A stretch of DNA of 64,000 nucleotides, taken from NCBI RefSeq assembly GCF_002973525.1, contig NZ_PVEN01000024.1:1-64000 (forward strand). Direction: 5' to 3'. Position numbers and translations under genes: made by a program. This DNA comes from Paraburkholderia sp. BL21I4N1 (GTDB lineage: Bacteria; Pseudomonadota; Gammaproteobacteria; Burkholderiales; Burkholderiaceae). A model generated the notes under the pieces. That model did no database searches, had not been told where the DNA came from, and was given only the letters and a program-made list of their open reading frames with translations. Positions 1 through 9,161 of the stretch are shown here, in pieces (positions within the stretch are counted from its first letter, which is position 1; each line of letters starts with the position of its first letter).

Positions 1-98
1 CCCCGCACCCCGCACCCCGCACCCCGCACCCCGCACCCCGCACCCCGCACCCCGCACCCCGCACCCCTCACCCCTCACCCCTCACCCCTCACCCCTCA
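1..98. repeat. Heptamer tandem array
   Basis: Nine perfect units of CCCCGCA (1-63) are followed by five units of CCCCTCA (64-98). The window begins inside the array, so its true length is unknown. On the minus strand every second-type unit reads TGAGGGG, so it carries a TGA; the stop codon of the GntR gene is the TGA of the last unit. Such arrays can vary in copy number by slippage. There are no spacers, so it is not a CRISPR array. Confidence 0.95.
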
Positions 99-938
99 CC
101 CTTCATCACTATCAGCAGGCACAACGCTGCGCGCGCGAACACGTCGCCGAATCTCCGAATCCAGAATCAGCCGCCCACGTAGCTTCCCCTTCATCCGCTT
201 CACGTAGCGTGGCGCTTCAGTCATGTGGATCACCATCAACTCGCGAACCTTCTCAACGTCACGCTCACGCGCCGCCTTGGTAATCGCTTTGTGAATTTTC
301 ACGTTCGCCTGGCCGAACCGCTCGTGTTCGGACTGCGGCGTGTCGTTCCGAAACTCGATCAGCTGCCGGATCATTTCGTTGATCAACTCGCAACTGAAAC
401 GCAAAAACGGATTCGGATTCGCCGCGGCCAGAATGTCATGAAAGTTCACATCTTCCTGACGTTGCCGCACGATATCTTTCCCGCCGTGCGACGACGCCGG
501 CCGATCGCAACACGCAATGCTCGCTTCGAGCGCGTCGAAATCCTGATCGGTGAGATGCGGCACCGCCCCCGCCGCAAGTTCAGGCTCCAGCAATTTACGC
601 ACGGTATAAATATCGTCGATGGAAACGTCTTTGAAGAACAGATAGTTCTGCAAAAGCTGTAACGTGCGATCTAGCGGCACCTCCACCACCATGCCGCCAC
701 CGGTCGGGCCCGTGGTCACCTTGATGAGCCCTTGCACCTCGAGCGACTTCAGCGCCTCTCGGATCGTACTTTTGCTCACCGAAAAAAGCTGCTGCAACTC
801 CACCTCACGCGGCAACCGATCGCCCGGCTTCAGGTCCTTCTCGGTGATGAGCCGTTTGATTTCCTCCGCGACCAGATCGCCGCGCTTCTGCTGTTTGATC
901 TCAATCGCGGCGCCAGCCTTGGCGCGGTCCATGGCCAT
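96..938 (-). CDS. GntR family (FadR/FCD) transcriptional regulator
   Basis: Predicted 280-residue repressor. An N-terminal winged helix (about residues 15-85, with PGDRLPREVELQQLF and SKSTIREAL) is followed by an all-helical FCD ligand domain with metal-site-type histidines (VNFHDILAAA, KIHKAITKAA). I chose the ATG at 938 because GGGAG lies 8 bases upstream; a TTG at 974 is the alternative and adds 12 residues. It is divergent from the ABC transporter operon and probably controls it, with the perfect palindrome at 1085-1104 between them as candidate operator. The ligand is unknown, probably the transported compound or a breakdown product. The stop codon lies inside the heptamer array. Confidence 0.9.
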   Translation of the reverse strand: MAMDRAKAGAAIEIKQQKRGDLVAEEIKRLITEKDLKPGDRLPREVELQQLFSVSKSTIREALKSLEVQGLIKVTTGPTGGGMVVEVPLDRTLQLLQNYLFFKDVSIDDIYTVRKLLEPELAAGAVPHLTDQDFDALEASIACCDRPASSHGGKDIVRQRQEDVNFHDILAAANPNPFLRFSCELINEMIRQLIEFRNDTPQSEHERFGQANVKIHKAITKAARERDVEKVRELMVIHMTEAPRYVKRMKGKLRGRLILDSEIRRRVRARSVVPADSDEG

Positions 939-1084
939 ATTCGATGCTCCCAGTTTGTCCTGCGCAATCCCCAATCCCCAGTCGGCTCACCGGGCTTCGC
1001 AATGGTCTGCGAAGCCGCCTCGATACCGCCAGGAATTTTGCCTTATTGACACCCGAATTTATTGTACCTACGATCAAGTCCAAC

Positions 1085-1104
1085 CTATTTATCATGATAA
1101 ATAG
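1085..1104. promoter_or_regulatory. 20-bp perfect palindrome, candidate GntR operator
   Basis: CTATTTATCATGATAAATAG is identical to its reverse complement. It lies in the 293-base divergent region between the GntR gene and the binding-protein gene. Palindromes at this place are usual for FCD-type GntR repressors. Function is inferred. Confidence 0.6.
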
Positions 1105-1231
1105 AACAAAGCAGGTGCGGTGGAAAACTTCACCGCCGCCAGTAAGTTCGAGCAGTCGCAAGCAGTCGTTCGCGCAACGCGTGCAGTTTCGTAGTCGGTC
1201 AGTGTGTGTCTCTTTCCTGAGGAGCGTCATT

Positions 1232-2440
1232 TTGAATCGCCGAAATATGTTGAAGCTGGCCGCGTTGTCGGCCGTTCCGGGGACGTTGGGTTCGCTGGTC
1301 GCGCGTAGCGCGCTTGCGCAGGCCACGACCTTGCAATTTGCCTGTCCGGTGCCGATGTCGGGACCGTTCGCCGCGAACGGCAAATACGCCGACCTCGGCA
1401 TGAAGCTCGCGATCGAGCAATATGGCAAAGTGCTCGGCGAGCCGCTCGCTTACACGGTGCTCGACACGGAGGGCAAGCCTGCAACGGCGGTGCGTCGCGT
1501 GCAGGAAATCGCGCAGCAGAAGAATGCGCGCTTCTTTGCCGGCGGTATTCTGTCATCCGAAGCACTGGCGATGGGCAAGGAAGTTCAGAAAGCCGGCGGC
1601 GTTTTCATCACTACGGCCGGCGCGGACGAAATCACCGGCAAGGACTGCAATGACGCTACGTTCCGCTGGTCCGTGCCGACCTACGGCGCGATCGAGCAAA
1701 CGGTACGTCCGCTGATCCAGATGCTGCCTAAGGCAAAACGCTGGTACACGATCACGCCGCAATACGTGTTCGGCGACGGCCTGTTGTCAGCTGCGAAAGC
1801 GATCTTCAAAGAGAAGAACATCGAGCATGTGGGCAACAGCTATCACTCGCTCAACGAGAAAGAATTCAGCGGCTATCTGACGAACGCAGTGGCTGCAAAG
1901 CCCGATGTATTACTGATTCTGAACTTCGGCTCGCAATCGTCCGACACGCTGCGCCAGGCTGTGAGCTTCGGCATGAAGAGCAATTGCACGATTCTGATGG
2001 CGTGGGCATCGGGCCTCGAGCAGTTCGAATCGCTCGGTGCGGACCTGTGCGAAGGCGTTTATTTCGGCGCGCAGTACTGGCACGGCATCGATTCGCCGCT
2101 CAATCGCGATCTCGTCAAACGCGCCAACGCGGCATTCAAGGCTAACCCCAACTATAGCCTTGCGGGCTCCTACATTTGTACGAAGATTCTGCTCGACGGC
2201 ATTGTGAAAGCGGGCAATGTCGATCCGAAGAAAGTCGTCGCCGCGCTCGAAGGCATGAAATACGACGGTTTGACCGGCCCTGAAGAAATCCGCAGAGGCG
2301 ACCATCAGGTACTGAAGAACTATTATCTATTGAAGGGCAAGGCGAAGAACAAGATGAAGAACGCCGACGACTACGCAGATATCGTGAGCTCAGGCCAGTC
2401 GTTCCTGTCACTCGATAAAACCGGCTGCAAAATGACCTGA
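1232..2440 (+). CDS. ABC transporter periplasmic substrate-binding protein (Peripla_BP_6, Liv/Urt type)
   Basis: A 402-residue Venus-flytrap protein that should capture a small amide, peptide or amino-acid-like substrate for the permeases downstream. The mature part starts near TTLQFACPVPMSG, the usual opening of this family. I chose the TTG start at 1232: GGAG lies 8 bases upstream, and this start gives an N-terminus with RRNMLK before a hydrophobic stretch ending SALAQA, which resembles a twin-arginine export signal. An ATG at 1247 would remove the arginine pair. The open frame continues upstream to 944 but has no family features there. It is the first gene of the seven-gene operon running to 8756. 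Substrate is not readable from sequence. Confidence 0.88.
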   Translation: MNRRNMLKLAALSAVPGTLGSLVARSALAQATTLQFACPVPMSGPFAANGKYADLGMKLAIEQYGKVLGEPLAYTVLDTEGKPATAVRRVQEIAQQKNARFFAGGILSSEALAMGKEVQKAGGVFITTAGADEITGKDCNDATFRWSVPTYGAIEQTVRPLIQMLPKAKRWYTITPQYVFGDGLLSAAKAIFKEKNIEHVGNSYHSLNEKEFSGYLTNAVAAKPDVLLILNFGSQSSDTLRQAVSFGMKSNCTILMAWASGLEQFESLGADLCEGVYFGAQYWHGIDSPLNRDLVKRANAAFKANPNYSLAGSYICTKILLDGIVKAGNVDPKKVVAALEGMKYDGLTGPEEIRRGDHQVLKNYYLLKGKAKNKMKNADDYADIVSSGQSFLSLDKTGCKMT

Positions 2441-2526
2441 TGCAGCGGCGCAATGCGGTGCTGTCGCGCGTCAAGACGTGTGTGCCCGCAACGATCTTCT
2501 TTCGCCCCATCCTATAGACAGACGCC

Positions 2527-3387
2527 ATGAACGTTTATCTTCTCCAGATCGTCAACGGCATCGGAGTGGGAATGCTGTATTTCCTGCTCGCGGTCGGCTT
2601 GTCGATCGTGTTTGGCCTGCTGCGCTTCGTGAACTTCGCGCATGGGGCGTTCTATCTGCTCGGCGCCTATTTCTGCTATCAGGCCATGCAGTGGTCGATG
2701 AATTTCTGGACCGCGCTGGTGGTCGTGCCAGTCGTCGTCGGTGCGCTTGCATGGGTCGTCGAGAAACTGATCTTGCGGCACGTCTACGCGCGGCAGCACG
2801 AGTTTCATATTCTCGTGACAGTCGGCCTCGCGCTCGTCGTGCAGGAATGCGCGATCCTGATCTGGGGGCCGATCGGCGACAACGTGCCGGTGCCGGACGT
2901 GCTGAACGGCGTGGTGATATGGGGTAGTTTCGTCTATCCGAAGTACCGGCTGTTCGTGATCGGCTTCACTGTCGTGCTCGCGGTGTTGCTGTGGTGGGTG
3001 CTGGAAGGCACGCGGCTCGGCAGCGCGGTGCGCGCGGGTAGCGAATCGACGGAGATGGTGTCGCTGCTGGGCATCAACGTGTTGCGTGTCTTTAGCCTGG
3101 TGTTCGCGCTTGGCGCGGCAACGGCCGCGTTGGCGGGGGTGCTTGCCGCGCCGATCCGCGGCGTCGATCCGTTCATGGGCATCGAGGCGCTCAGTGTTGC
3201 GTTCGTCGTGGTCGTGGTCGGCGGGATGGGTAATTTCCTCGGCGCACTCGTTGGTGGATTACTCGTGGGAATCGTGCAGAGCGTGATGAGCACGTTGTGG
3301 CCGGAAGGCGCGCGATTGATGATATACGTCGCGATGGCCGCCGTTCTATTGCTGCGTCCGAACGGTTTGCTCGGGAGGGCAGCATGA
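2527..3387 (+). CDS. LivH-type branched-chain/urea ABC permease
   Basis: A 286-residue inner-membrane permease of the BPD_transp_2 family, mostly hydrophobic with about eight segments. It starts MNVYLLQIVNGIGVGMLYFL and holds the family glycine-rich coupling region near FVVVVVGGMGNFLGALVGG. It should form the translocation pore with the next protein. No strong ribosome site is visible upstream of the ATG. Its stop overlaps the start of the next gene as ATGA at 3384-3387, which indicates translational coupling. Confidence 0.9.
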   Translation: MNVYLLQIVNGIGVGMLYFLLAVGLSIVFGLLRFVNFAHGAFYLLGAYFCYQAMQWSMNFWTALVVVPVVVGALAWVVEKLILRHVYARQHEFHILVTVGLALVVQECAILIWGPIGDNVPVPDVLNGVVIWGSFVYPKYRLFVIGFTVVLAVLLWWVLEGTRLGSAVRAGSESTEMVSLLGINVLRVFSLVFALGAATAALAGVLAAPIRGVDPFMGIEALSVAFVVVVVGGMGNFLGALVGGLLVGIVQSVMSTLWPEGARLMIYVAMAAVLLLRPNGLLGRAA

Positions 3388-4463
3388 TCGATACCTCGAA
3401 ACCCGGCGTGCAAAACGTTCCGTCGCCAACGACTCGGCGCGGCGCAAAAGGCGCAATGTACCGCTATCGTTTCCTGCTGCTCGCGTTACTAGTGGTGTGC
3501 GTATTACCGTTAACCCTGCGTTCGGGATCACTGGCCACGGAAGTGCTGGTGTTCGCGCTCGCCGCACTCGGCTGCAATTTGCTACTCGGCCACACCGGCT
3601 TGCTTTCATTTGGTCAGGGCATTTTCTTTGGGCTCGGCAGCTATTGCGCCGGTCTGGTTCTCACCAAAACGGCGTTGTCCGTTCCCGTCGCATTGCTCGC
3701 GGCGATTATCGTCGGCGCGGCGACCGCCGCATTGGTCGGATGGTTTTCGATTCGCCAGCGCGGCACGTACTTTGTGATGTTGACGCTGGCGTTCGGGCAA
3801 CTGTTCTATTTTCTGGCGTATACCACGCCGGATGTGACAGGCGGCGATAACGGCTTGCTCGACATTCCACGCCCGGCGCTCGGACTGTTTGGCAAAACAC
3901 TCGTACCTTTGGCATCGCCGTGGCAATACTACGGTTTCGTCGCCGTGCTTTTCCTCGTGGTGTTCTGGTTGCTGATGCGCGTGTCCCATTCGGTTTTCGG
4001 CCGCACGCTACTCGCGATTCGCGACAACGAGGCGCGCGCCGCAGCGGTCGGCTACGACGTCAAACGCTTCAAGCTGATGGCGTTCGTGATTTCCGGCGCG
4101 GTCACCGGTCTCGCCGGCGCGCTGCATGCGCTGATGACAGGCATCGCGCCGCTGTCCAACATCGACTATCACACGAGCGAGATGATTCTCGTGATGACGG
4201 TGATCGGCGGGTCAGGCAATCTGTTCGCATCGGTATTAGGCGCGGCGTTTTACGTGCTTTTCGCCGACTGGCTGTCGACACTGTGGCCGCGCTGGTTGTT
4301 ATTACTAGGCATTGTGCTGATCGCCGTCAGTCTGTTCATGCAGCGCGGCTTGTGGGGTCTGGGCGAACGCATCTGGCAGTCATTGCGCCGCAACGGGGAC
4401 AACCAGGGTAACAATGACCACCATGACCAGAAAGACAACGACGCCACCCAGGAGCCCGTATGA
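3384..4463 (+). CDS. LivM-type branched-chain/urea ABC permease
   Basis: A 359-residue permease, the second half of the pore. I chose the ATG at 3384 because it is preceded by GGGAGGGC and overlaps the upstream stop as ATGA. Hydrophobic segments run from residue 20 to about 330, with the family motif VIGGSGNLFASVLGAAFYV near the C-terminus. The last 30 residues are an unusual charged tail rich in asparagine, histidine and aspartate. The stop overlaps the start of the ATPase gene by four bases. Confidence 0.9.
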   Translation: MIDTSKPGVQNVPSPTTRRGAKGAMYRYRFLLLALLVVCVLPLTLRSGSLATEVLVFALAALGCNLLLGHTGLLSFGQGIFFGLGSYCAGLVLTKTALSVPVALLAAIIVGAATAALVGWFSIRQRGTYFVMLTLAFGQLFYFLAYTTPDVTGGDNGLLDIPRPALGLFGKTLVPLASPWQYYGFVAVLFLVVFWLLMRVSHSVFGRTLLAIRDNEARAAAVGYDVKRFKLMAFVISGAVTGLAGALHALMTGIAPLSNIDYHTSEMILVMTVIGGSGNLFASVLGAAFYVLFADWLSTLWPRWLLLLGIVLIAVSLFMQRGLWGLGERIWQSLRRNGDNQGNNDHHDQKDNDATQEPV

Positions 4464-5227
4464 GCGAAGCCATTCTACGAGCCAGCGGTATCGTTAAACG
4501 CTACGGCAAATTCACCGCACTCTCCGACGTCAACCTGAACATCCTGCCGCGTACGGTGCATTCGGTAATCGGGCCGAATGGGGCGGGCAAAACGACACTG
4601 TTCCACGTTTTGACCGGCACGCTACCCATCACGGAAGGCAAGATCTTTTTCGACGGTCACGACGTTACGCGTGAGCCGGATCACAAGCGGGTGCGCCGCG
4701 GCGTCGCGCGTTCGTTTCAGGTGACGAGCCTGTTCGTCAATCTCAGCGTACGTGAAAATCTTCGCCTCGCCGCGCAAGGCGTCGATGCCGTGCGCGCGTT
4801 AAATGCTTGGACTCCGCCGCAGGGCGCGCTCACGCATGCAGAGACCGTCGACGGTGTACTCGAACGACTCGCGTTACAGCGTTTCAGCGAGGTGCCGGCA
4901 AGCGCGTTGTCGCATGGTCAGCAGCGCCGGCTCGAAGTCGGCATGGCGCTCGCCGCACGCCCCAAGGCGATCTTTCTCGATGAACCGACGTCGGGTATGG
5001 GTATCGACGATCTCGACGATATGAAGCAGTTGATTCGCGGACTGCGCGATGACTACACCGTGGTGCTGATCGAGCACAACATGGGGATCGTGATGGACAT
5101 CTCCGACACGATCACCGTCATGCAGCAAGGACGTGTGCTGGTTGAAGGCCGTCCGGATGAAATTCGCGGCGACGAGCGTGTGCGCAGCGCCTACCTCGGC
5201 AACATGATCACCGGAGGCCGCGCATGA
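4460..5227 (+). CDS. LivG-type ABC transporter ATPase
   Basis: A 255-residue cytoplasmic nucleotide-binding subunit. It has Walker A (GPNGAGKTT, near residue 38), signature LSHGQQRRLEVGMALA, Walker B ending FLDEPTSGM and the H-loop histidine in IEHNMG. Variation of the usual LSGG to LSHG is common in this subfamily. It pairs with the LivF-type ATPase encoded immediately downstream, the genes overlapping by ATGA at 5224-5227. Confidence 0.92.
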   Translation: MSEAILRASGIVKRYGKFTALSDVNLNILPRTVHSVIGPNGAGKTTLFHVLTGTLPITEGKIFFDGHDVTREPDHKRVRRGVARSFQVTSLFVNLSVRENLRLAAQGVDAVRALNAWTPPQGALTHAETVDGVLERLALQRFSEVPASALSHGQQRRLEVGMALAARPKAIFLDEPTSGMGIDDLDDMKQLIRGLRDDYTVVLIEHNMGIVMDISDTITVMQQGRVLVEGRPDEIRGDERVRSAYLGNMITGGRA

Positions 5228-5925
5228 TTCTCGACGTCCAGGACATTCACGGCTTCTACGGCAAGAGTCACATTCTGCAAGGCGTAACGCTGCAGATCGA
5301 CGACGGCGAGACCGTCACGCTATTAGGTCGCAACGGCGCGGGCAAATCGACCACGCTCAAAGCGATTGCCGGCGTCGTCGCTCCGCAGCGCGGCACCGTG
5401 ACCTTCAACGGCGCGAGGATCGGCACCCTGCCTTCGCACAAGATCGCCTCGCGCGGCGTGTGCTTCGTGCCCGAGCATCGCGGCATCTTCCGTTTGCTGA
5501 CGGTCGAAGAGAACCTGAAACTCGGCGCGCGCAAAGATTCTCCGTGGCAACTCGACGACATCTACCGCATCTTCCCGCGCCTTAAAGAGCGGCGCACGAA
5601 CGGAGGCGCGCAACTGTCTGGTGGCGAACAGCAAATGCTCGCGATCGGCCGCGCGCTGATGAATCACCCGAGGCTGCTGATGCTCGACGAGCCGGTGGAA
5701 GGACTCGCGCCGGTGATCGTCGAAGAGATCGTCGCGCAGCTCAAATTGATTCGCGAGGCCGGCGTGGCGATTCTGCTGGTCGAGCAGAACCTCGAAGTCT
5801 GCACGCAACTGGCGGACCGCCACTACATCATCGAACAGGGCGTGATCGTCTATTCGGGCGATAACGCTTCGTTCGCCGCGGACGAGTCGATCAAGGACCG
5901 CTATCTCGGCGTCGGCGTCGTCTAA
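5224..5925 (+). CDS. LivF-type ABC transporter ATPase
   Basis: A 233-residue second ATPase, the usual length for LivF/UrtE. Walker A is GRNGAGKST, the signature is LSGGEQQMLAIGRALM, and Walker B ends MLDEPVEGLAP. It completes the five-component transporter with the four genes before it. The frame ends 33 bases before the amidohydrolase, so uptake and hydrolysis are probably co-transcribed. Confidence 0.92.
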   Translation: MILDVQDIHGFYGKSHILQGVTLQIDDGETVTLLGRNGAGKSTTLKAIAGVVAPQRGTVTFNGARIGTLPSHKIASRGVCFVPEHRGIFRLLTVEENLKLGARKDSPWQLDDIYRIFPRLKERRTNGGAQLSGGEQQMLAIGRALMNHPRLLMLDEPVEGLAPVIVEEIVAQLKLIREAGVAILLVEQNLEVCTQLADRHYIIEQGVIVYSGDNASFAADESIKDRYLGVGVV

Positions 5926-5958
5926 AGCGCAATCTGTCTTCAACACGAGGAAGCATTG

Positions 5959-7269
5959 ATGCAAGTTCACGAATCAACATCCGTTGCGACATCAGCGGAT
6001 TTGCGAGTCGACGGCGCGCGGCTCTGGGACAGTCTCATGCAACTCGCGCAGCTCGGCGCGACGGAGAAAGGCGGTGTGTGTCGGCTTGCATTGACCGAGC
6101 TGGACCGGGAGGCGCGCGACCTGTTCATCGCGTGGGCGAAGGAGATCGGCTGCACGGTGCGGATCGACGCGATCGGCAATATCTTCGCGCGGCGGGCGGG
6201 CGTGCGTGACGACCTGCCGCCGGTGATGACAGGCAGCCATATCGATACGCAGCCTACCGGCGGCAAGTTCGACGGCAATTTCGGCGTGCTGGCAGGACTC
6301 GAAGTGTTGCGCACGCTCGCCGACGCCGGTGTGCAAACTCAGGTGCCGCTGGAAGTCGTGGTCTGGACCAACGAGGAAGGCTCGCGATTTGTGCCCGTGA
6401 TGATGGGCTCCGGCGTATTCGCCGGCGCGTTTACGCTGGAGCATGCACTCGAACAACGCGACCGCGAAGGCATCTCGGTGCGCGACGCGCTGGCGGCGAT
6501 CGGTTATGCCGGTGAAGATAAAACACCGCATGCGGTCGGCGCGTATTTCGAAGCCCATATCGAACAAGGTCCTGTTCTGGAGGCCCACGACAAAACCATC
6601 GGCATCGTGCAAGGTGCACTCGGTCAGCGCTGGTATGACGTGACGGTTCACGGCATGGAAGCCCACGCGGGTCCGACGCCGATGGAACTGCGTCGCGACG
6701 CCTTGCTGGTGGGCGCGGATCTGATTCACGCGGTCAACCGCATCGCGCTCGATCACGCGCCGCACGGACGTGGTACCGTCGGCTGGCTGGACGTGCATCC
6801 GAACTCACGCAACGTGATTCCAGGCCGCGTGACGCTCACGGTCGATCTGCGCGCGGCCGACGACACCACGCTCACCGCAATGGACAGCGCTTTAAGAGCC
6901 GCATGCGCGCAGGGTGCAAAGACGGGTATCGCGATCGACGTCGAACAGGTCGTCTATTTCCCACCTCAGCCGTTCGCTGCGGAGCTGGTCGCCGCCGTGA
7001 AGCAGGGCGCGGAACGACTGGGATTTTCAGCGATGGACGTCATCAGCGGCGCCGGCCACGACGCGGTCTACCTGGCGCGAGTCGCGCCGGCCGCGATGAT
7101 ATTCGTGCCGTGCAAGGACGGCATCAGTCACAACGAAATCGAAGACGCACGCGCTGACGATCTGGAAGCCGGCTGCAACGTACTATTGCAGGCCATGCTG
7201 AACGCCGCGCAATTGACGCAACGGGCCCCGAACGAAGCGGGGAGCGAACCGGGGAGCGTCGGTGTATGA
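5959..7269 (+). CDS. M20 family Zn-dependent amidohydrolase (carbamoylase/allantoate-amidohydrolase type)
   Basis: A 436-residue cytoplasmic metalloenzyme expected to cleave an N-carbamoyl or amide bond. Metal-site motifs are GSHIDTQ (His94), GKFDGN (Asp105), NEEGSRF (Glu139-Glu140), HIEQGPVLE and SGAGHDA near the C-terminus; GMEAHAGPTPM belongs to the lid/dimerisation domain. GAGGAAG lies 5 bases upstream of the ATG at 5959. Family members act on N-carbamoyl amino acids, allantoate, ureidoglycolate or beta-ureidopropionate, and sequence alone does not decide. The position between a Liv-type transporter and an M81 peptidase suggests stepwise degradation of an imported amide or peptide. Overlaps the next gene by ATGA. 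Confidence 0.88.
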   Translation: MQVHESTSVATSADLRVDGARLWDSLMQLAQLGATEKGGVCRLALTELDREARDLFIAWAKEIGCTVRIDAIGNIFARRAGVRDDLPPVMTGSHIDTQPTGGKFDGNFGVLAGLEVLRTLADAGVQTQVPLEVVVWTNEEGSRFVPVMMGSGVFAGAFTLEHALEQRDREGISVRDALAAIGYAGEDKTPHAVGAYFEAHIEQGPVLEAHDKTIGIVQGALGQRWYDVTVHGMEAHAGPTPMELRRDALLVGADLIHAVNRIALDHAPHGRGTVGWLDVHPNSRNVIPGRVTLTVDLRAADDTTLTAMDSALRAACAQGAKTGIAIDVEQVVYFPPQPFAAELVAAVKQGAERLGFSAMDVISGAGHDAVYLARVAPAAMIFVPCKDGISHNEIEDARADDLEAGCNVLLQAMLNAAQLTQRAPNEAGSEPGSVGV

Positions 7270-8756
7270 AAATCCTGATCGCCCGGATGAACCACGAGAC
7301 CAATACGTTCTCGCCAGTCGCCACACCATTGGCGGCGTTCGGCCGAAGCGGGCCGAACTACGGCATGGACGCATTCGACGAGAACAAGGGCATGCAGACG
7401 GCGATGGCCGCCTTCATCGACGCCGCCGAGCGCGAGCAGGCGCGGATCGTGACGCCGGTGTCCGCATCGGCGAATCCGAGCGGACCGGTCGAGGCCGCCG
7501 CGTACGACGCGATTTGCGACGCGATCGTTGCTGCCGCAACCGGCTGCGACGCTGTGATGCTCGATCTGCACGGCGCGATGGTTGCGAAAAATTCGAACGA
7601 TGGCGAAGGCGATCTGCTCGAACGCGTGCGCACCGCGTTGCCGCACGCGCCAATCGCGGTAGCGCTCGACCTGCACGGCAACGTCACGCAAAAGATGATC
7701 GACAACGCCGACGTGATCGTCAGCTTCAAAACCTATCCGCACGTCGACATGTACGAGACCGGCGCGCACGCGGCGCGGCTGATGTTCGATCTCGTGCACG
7801 GCAAAGCGAAGCCTGTGATTGCATGGCGGCAGCCGCCGTTGCTCACGCACACGCTGCGCAGCGCAACCGCCGAGGGCGCGATGAAACGCGCCGTGGACGC
7901 CGCGCGCGCGGCCGAAGCCGACGGCCTGCTGGCGGTCTCGGTGTTGTCGGGTTTCTCGTTGGCGGATATTGCCGCGCCTTGCATCAGCGTGGTCGTCGTG
8001 AGCAACGGCGACCACATGCTGGCTGAAGCGACCGCCGAGCGCATCGCGCGGCAGATCTGGACGGAGCGCGAAGATTTCGTCTATCGCAGCGCGCCGCTCG
8101 CCGACTCGGTCGCGCAAGCGGCCGCGCTCGCGCAAGGCGCCGACAAACCTGTTCTGCTGCTCGATCACGGCGACAACTGCATGTCGGGCGGCTCCTGCGA
8201 CACCATGGACCTGCTCGAGGAAGCGCTGAAGCAGAAGCTCGAAGGTATCGTCAGCGGACCGTTGTGCGATCCGCAAGCGGTCGCGGCGTTGATGGCGGCC
8301 GGTGTCGGCAGCACGGTGACCGTGACCATCGGCAACAAGGTGGCGGGCAACGCGGTCACGCCACGGCCGCCGGTCGCCGTCACGGGTGTGGTGCGCGCGC
8401 TGACCGATGGCGAGTACGTAATCAGCGGACCGACCTACACGGGCCAGCGCGCCTTCATGGGACGCGCCGCGGTACTCGACACGGGCACGGTGAAACTCGT
8501 GCTCACCGAGCGCACGCACGAGCCGTGGGATCTCGGCGTGTTCGAGAGTGTCGGCATCGATCCGCGCCGCGCGCGTTTCCTGTTGCTCAAATCGCGCATG
8601 TATTGCCGGCCGGTTTTCGTGCCGATCGGCGCGGCGCTGGTGGAATGCGACAGTCGCGGTGTGACGAGTTCGGATTACGGGCTGTTCGAGTTCAAGCAGG
8701 TGAGGCGGCCAGTCTATCCACTCGATGCCGACGCCGACTGGCCATCCACGCAGTGA
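7266..8756 (+). CDS. M81 family metallopeptidase (MlrC-like)
   Basis: A 496-residue protein of the MlrC/DUF1485 family, named for microcystinase C, which hydrolyses linearised microcystin and its tetrapeptide. Visible family marks are MNHETNTFSP at residues 8-17, two DLHG motifs (DLHGAMVA and DLHGNVTQ), SFKTYPHVDMYETG and the metal-region DHGDNCMSGGSCD. It is full length. In soil proteobacteria these genes commonly sit beside peptide or amide transporters, and the natural substrate here is unknown. It is the last gene of the operon that begins at 1232. Confidence 0.87.
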   Translation: MKILIARMNHETNTFSPVATPLAAFGRSGPNYGMDAFDENKGMQTAMAAFIDAAEREQARIVTPVSASANPSGPVEAAAYDAICDAIVAAATGCDAVMLDLHGAMVAKNSNDGEGDLLERVRTALPHAPIAVALDLHGNVTQKMIDNADVIVSFKTYPHVDMYETGAHAARLMFDLVHGKAKPVIAWRQPPLLTHTLRSATAEGAMKRAVDAARAAEADGLLAVSVLSGFSLADIAAPCISVVVVSNGDHMLAEATAERIARQIWTEREDFVYRSAPLADSVAQAAALAQGADKPVLLLDHGDNCMSGGSCDTMDLLEEALKQKLEGIVSGPLCDPQAVAALMAAGVGSTVTVTIGNKVAGNAVTPRPPVAVTGVVRALTDGEYVISGPTYTGQRAFMGRAAVLDTGTVKLVLTERTHEPWDLGVFESVGIDPRRARFLLLKSRMYCRPVFVPIGAALVECDSRGVTSSDYGLFEFKQVRRPVYPLDADADWPSTQ

Positions 8757-8835
8757 ATCGATCCACATGTCGGCCATTTCGTGCGATGCGGGGCTTGTGC
8801 AACGCGCACGGAGTCTCTATAATTCGCGCCTCTAA

Positions 8836-8912
8836 AGGCTCGTAGCTCAGTTGGTTAGAGCACCACCTTGACATGGTGGGGGTCGTTGGTTCGAATCCAA
8901 TCGAGCCTACCA
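8836..8912 (+). tRNA. tRNA-Val (GAC)
   Basis: A 77-base cloverleaf. The acceptor arm AGGCTCG (8836-8842) pairs with CGAGCCT over seven bases. The D-arm has TAGCTCAGTTGGTTAGAGC, the anticodon arm CCACCTTGACATGGTGG has GAC in the loop, and the T-arm carries GGTTCGAATCC. The 3' CCA is encoded. It is isolated between two operons and starts with an A-U pair. Confidence 0.96.
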
Positions 8913-8925
8913 ACGCATCAGTGAC

Positions 8926-8955
8926 GTAGACGAAAGCGGCTCCGCTTTCGTCTAC
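8926..8955 (+). terminator. Hairpin after tRNA-Val
   Basis: GTAGACGAAAGCGG and CCGCTTTCGTCTAC form a 14-bp perfect inverted repeat with almost no loop, 14 bases after the tRNA. No T-run follows on either strand, so it may be a processing or termination hairpin rather than a classical intrinsic terminator. Confidence 0.45.
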
Positions 8956-9161
8956 GGTCCTGTCAAAACGTATCACCTCGTCGTAGTAACCCCTCTTAGT
9001 ACCCAATCCGTTTCAGCCGTCATGCTCTCGCGCGTGCATTGCTCGCGTATCGCGTCGTCCATCGCCAATGCGCGGTACAGTTGAGCTTCTCCGTTTCGCC
9101 ACTGAATAAACTGCCGTGTTCGCCACGCAGCGCCGGCAGCTTTAAAAAGGAAGCTGACGCA

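Noticed and set aside
1..98. CRISPR array or telomere-like repeat
   Set aside because: Units are contiguous heptamers with no spacers, and there are no cas genes.
225..662. Long plus-strand frames opposite the GntR gene and similar antisense frames throughout
   Set aside because: They mirror genuine genes in high-GC DNA, have no ribosome sites and show no family motifs.
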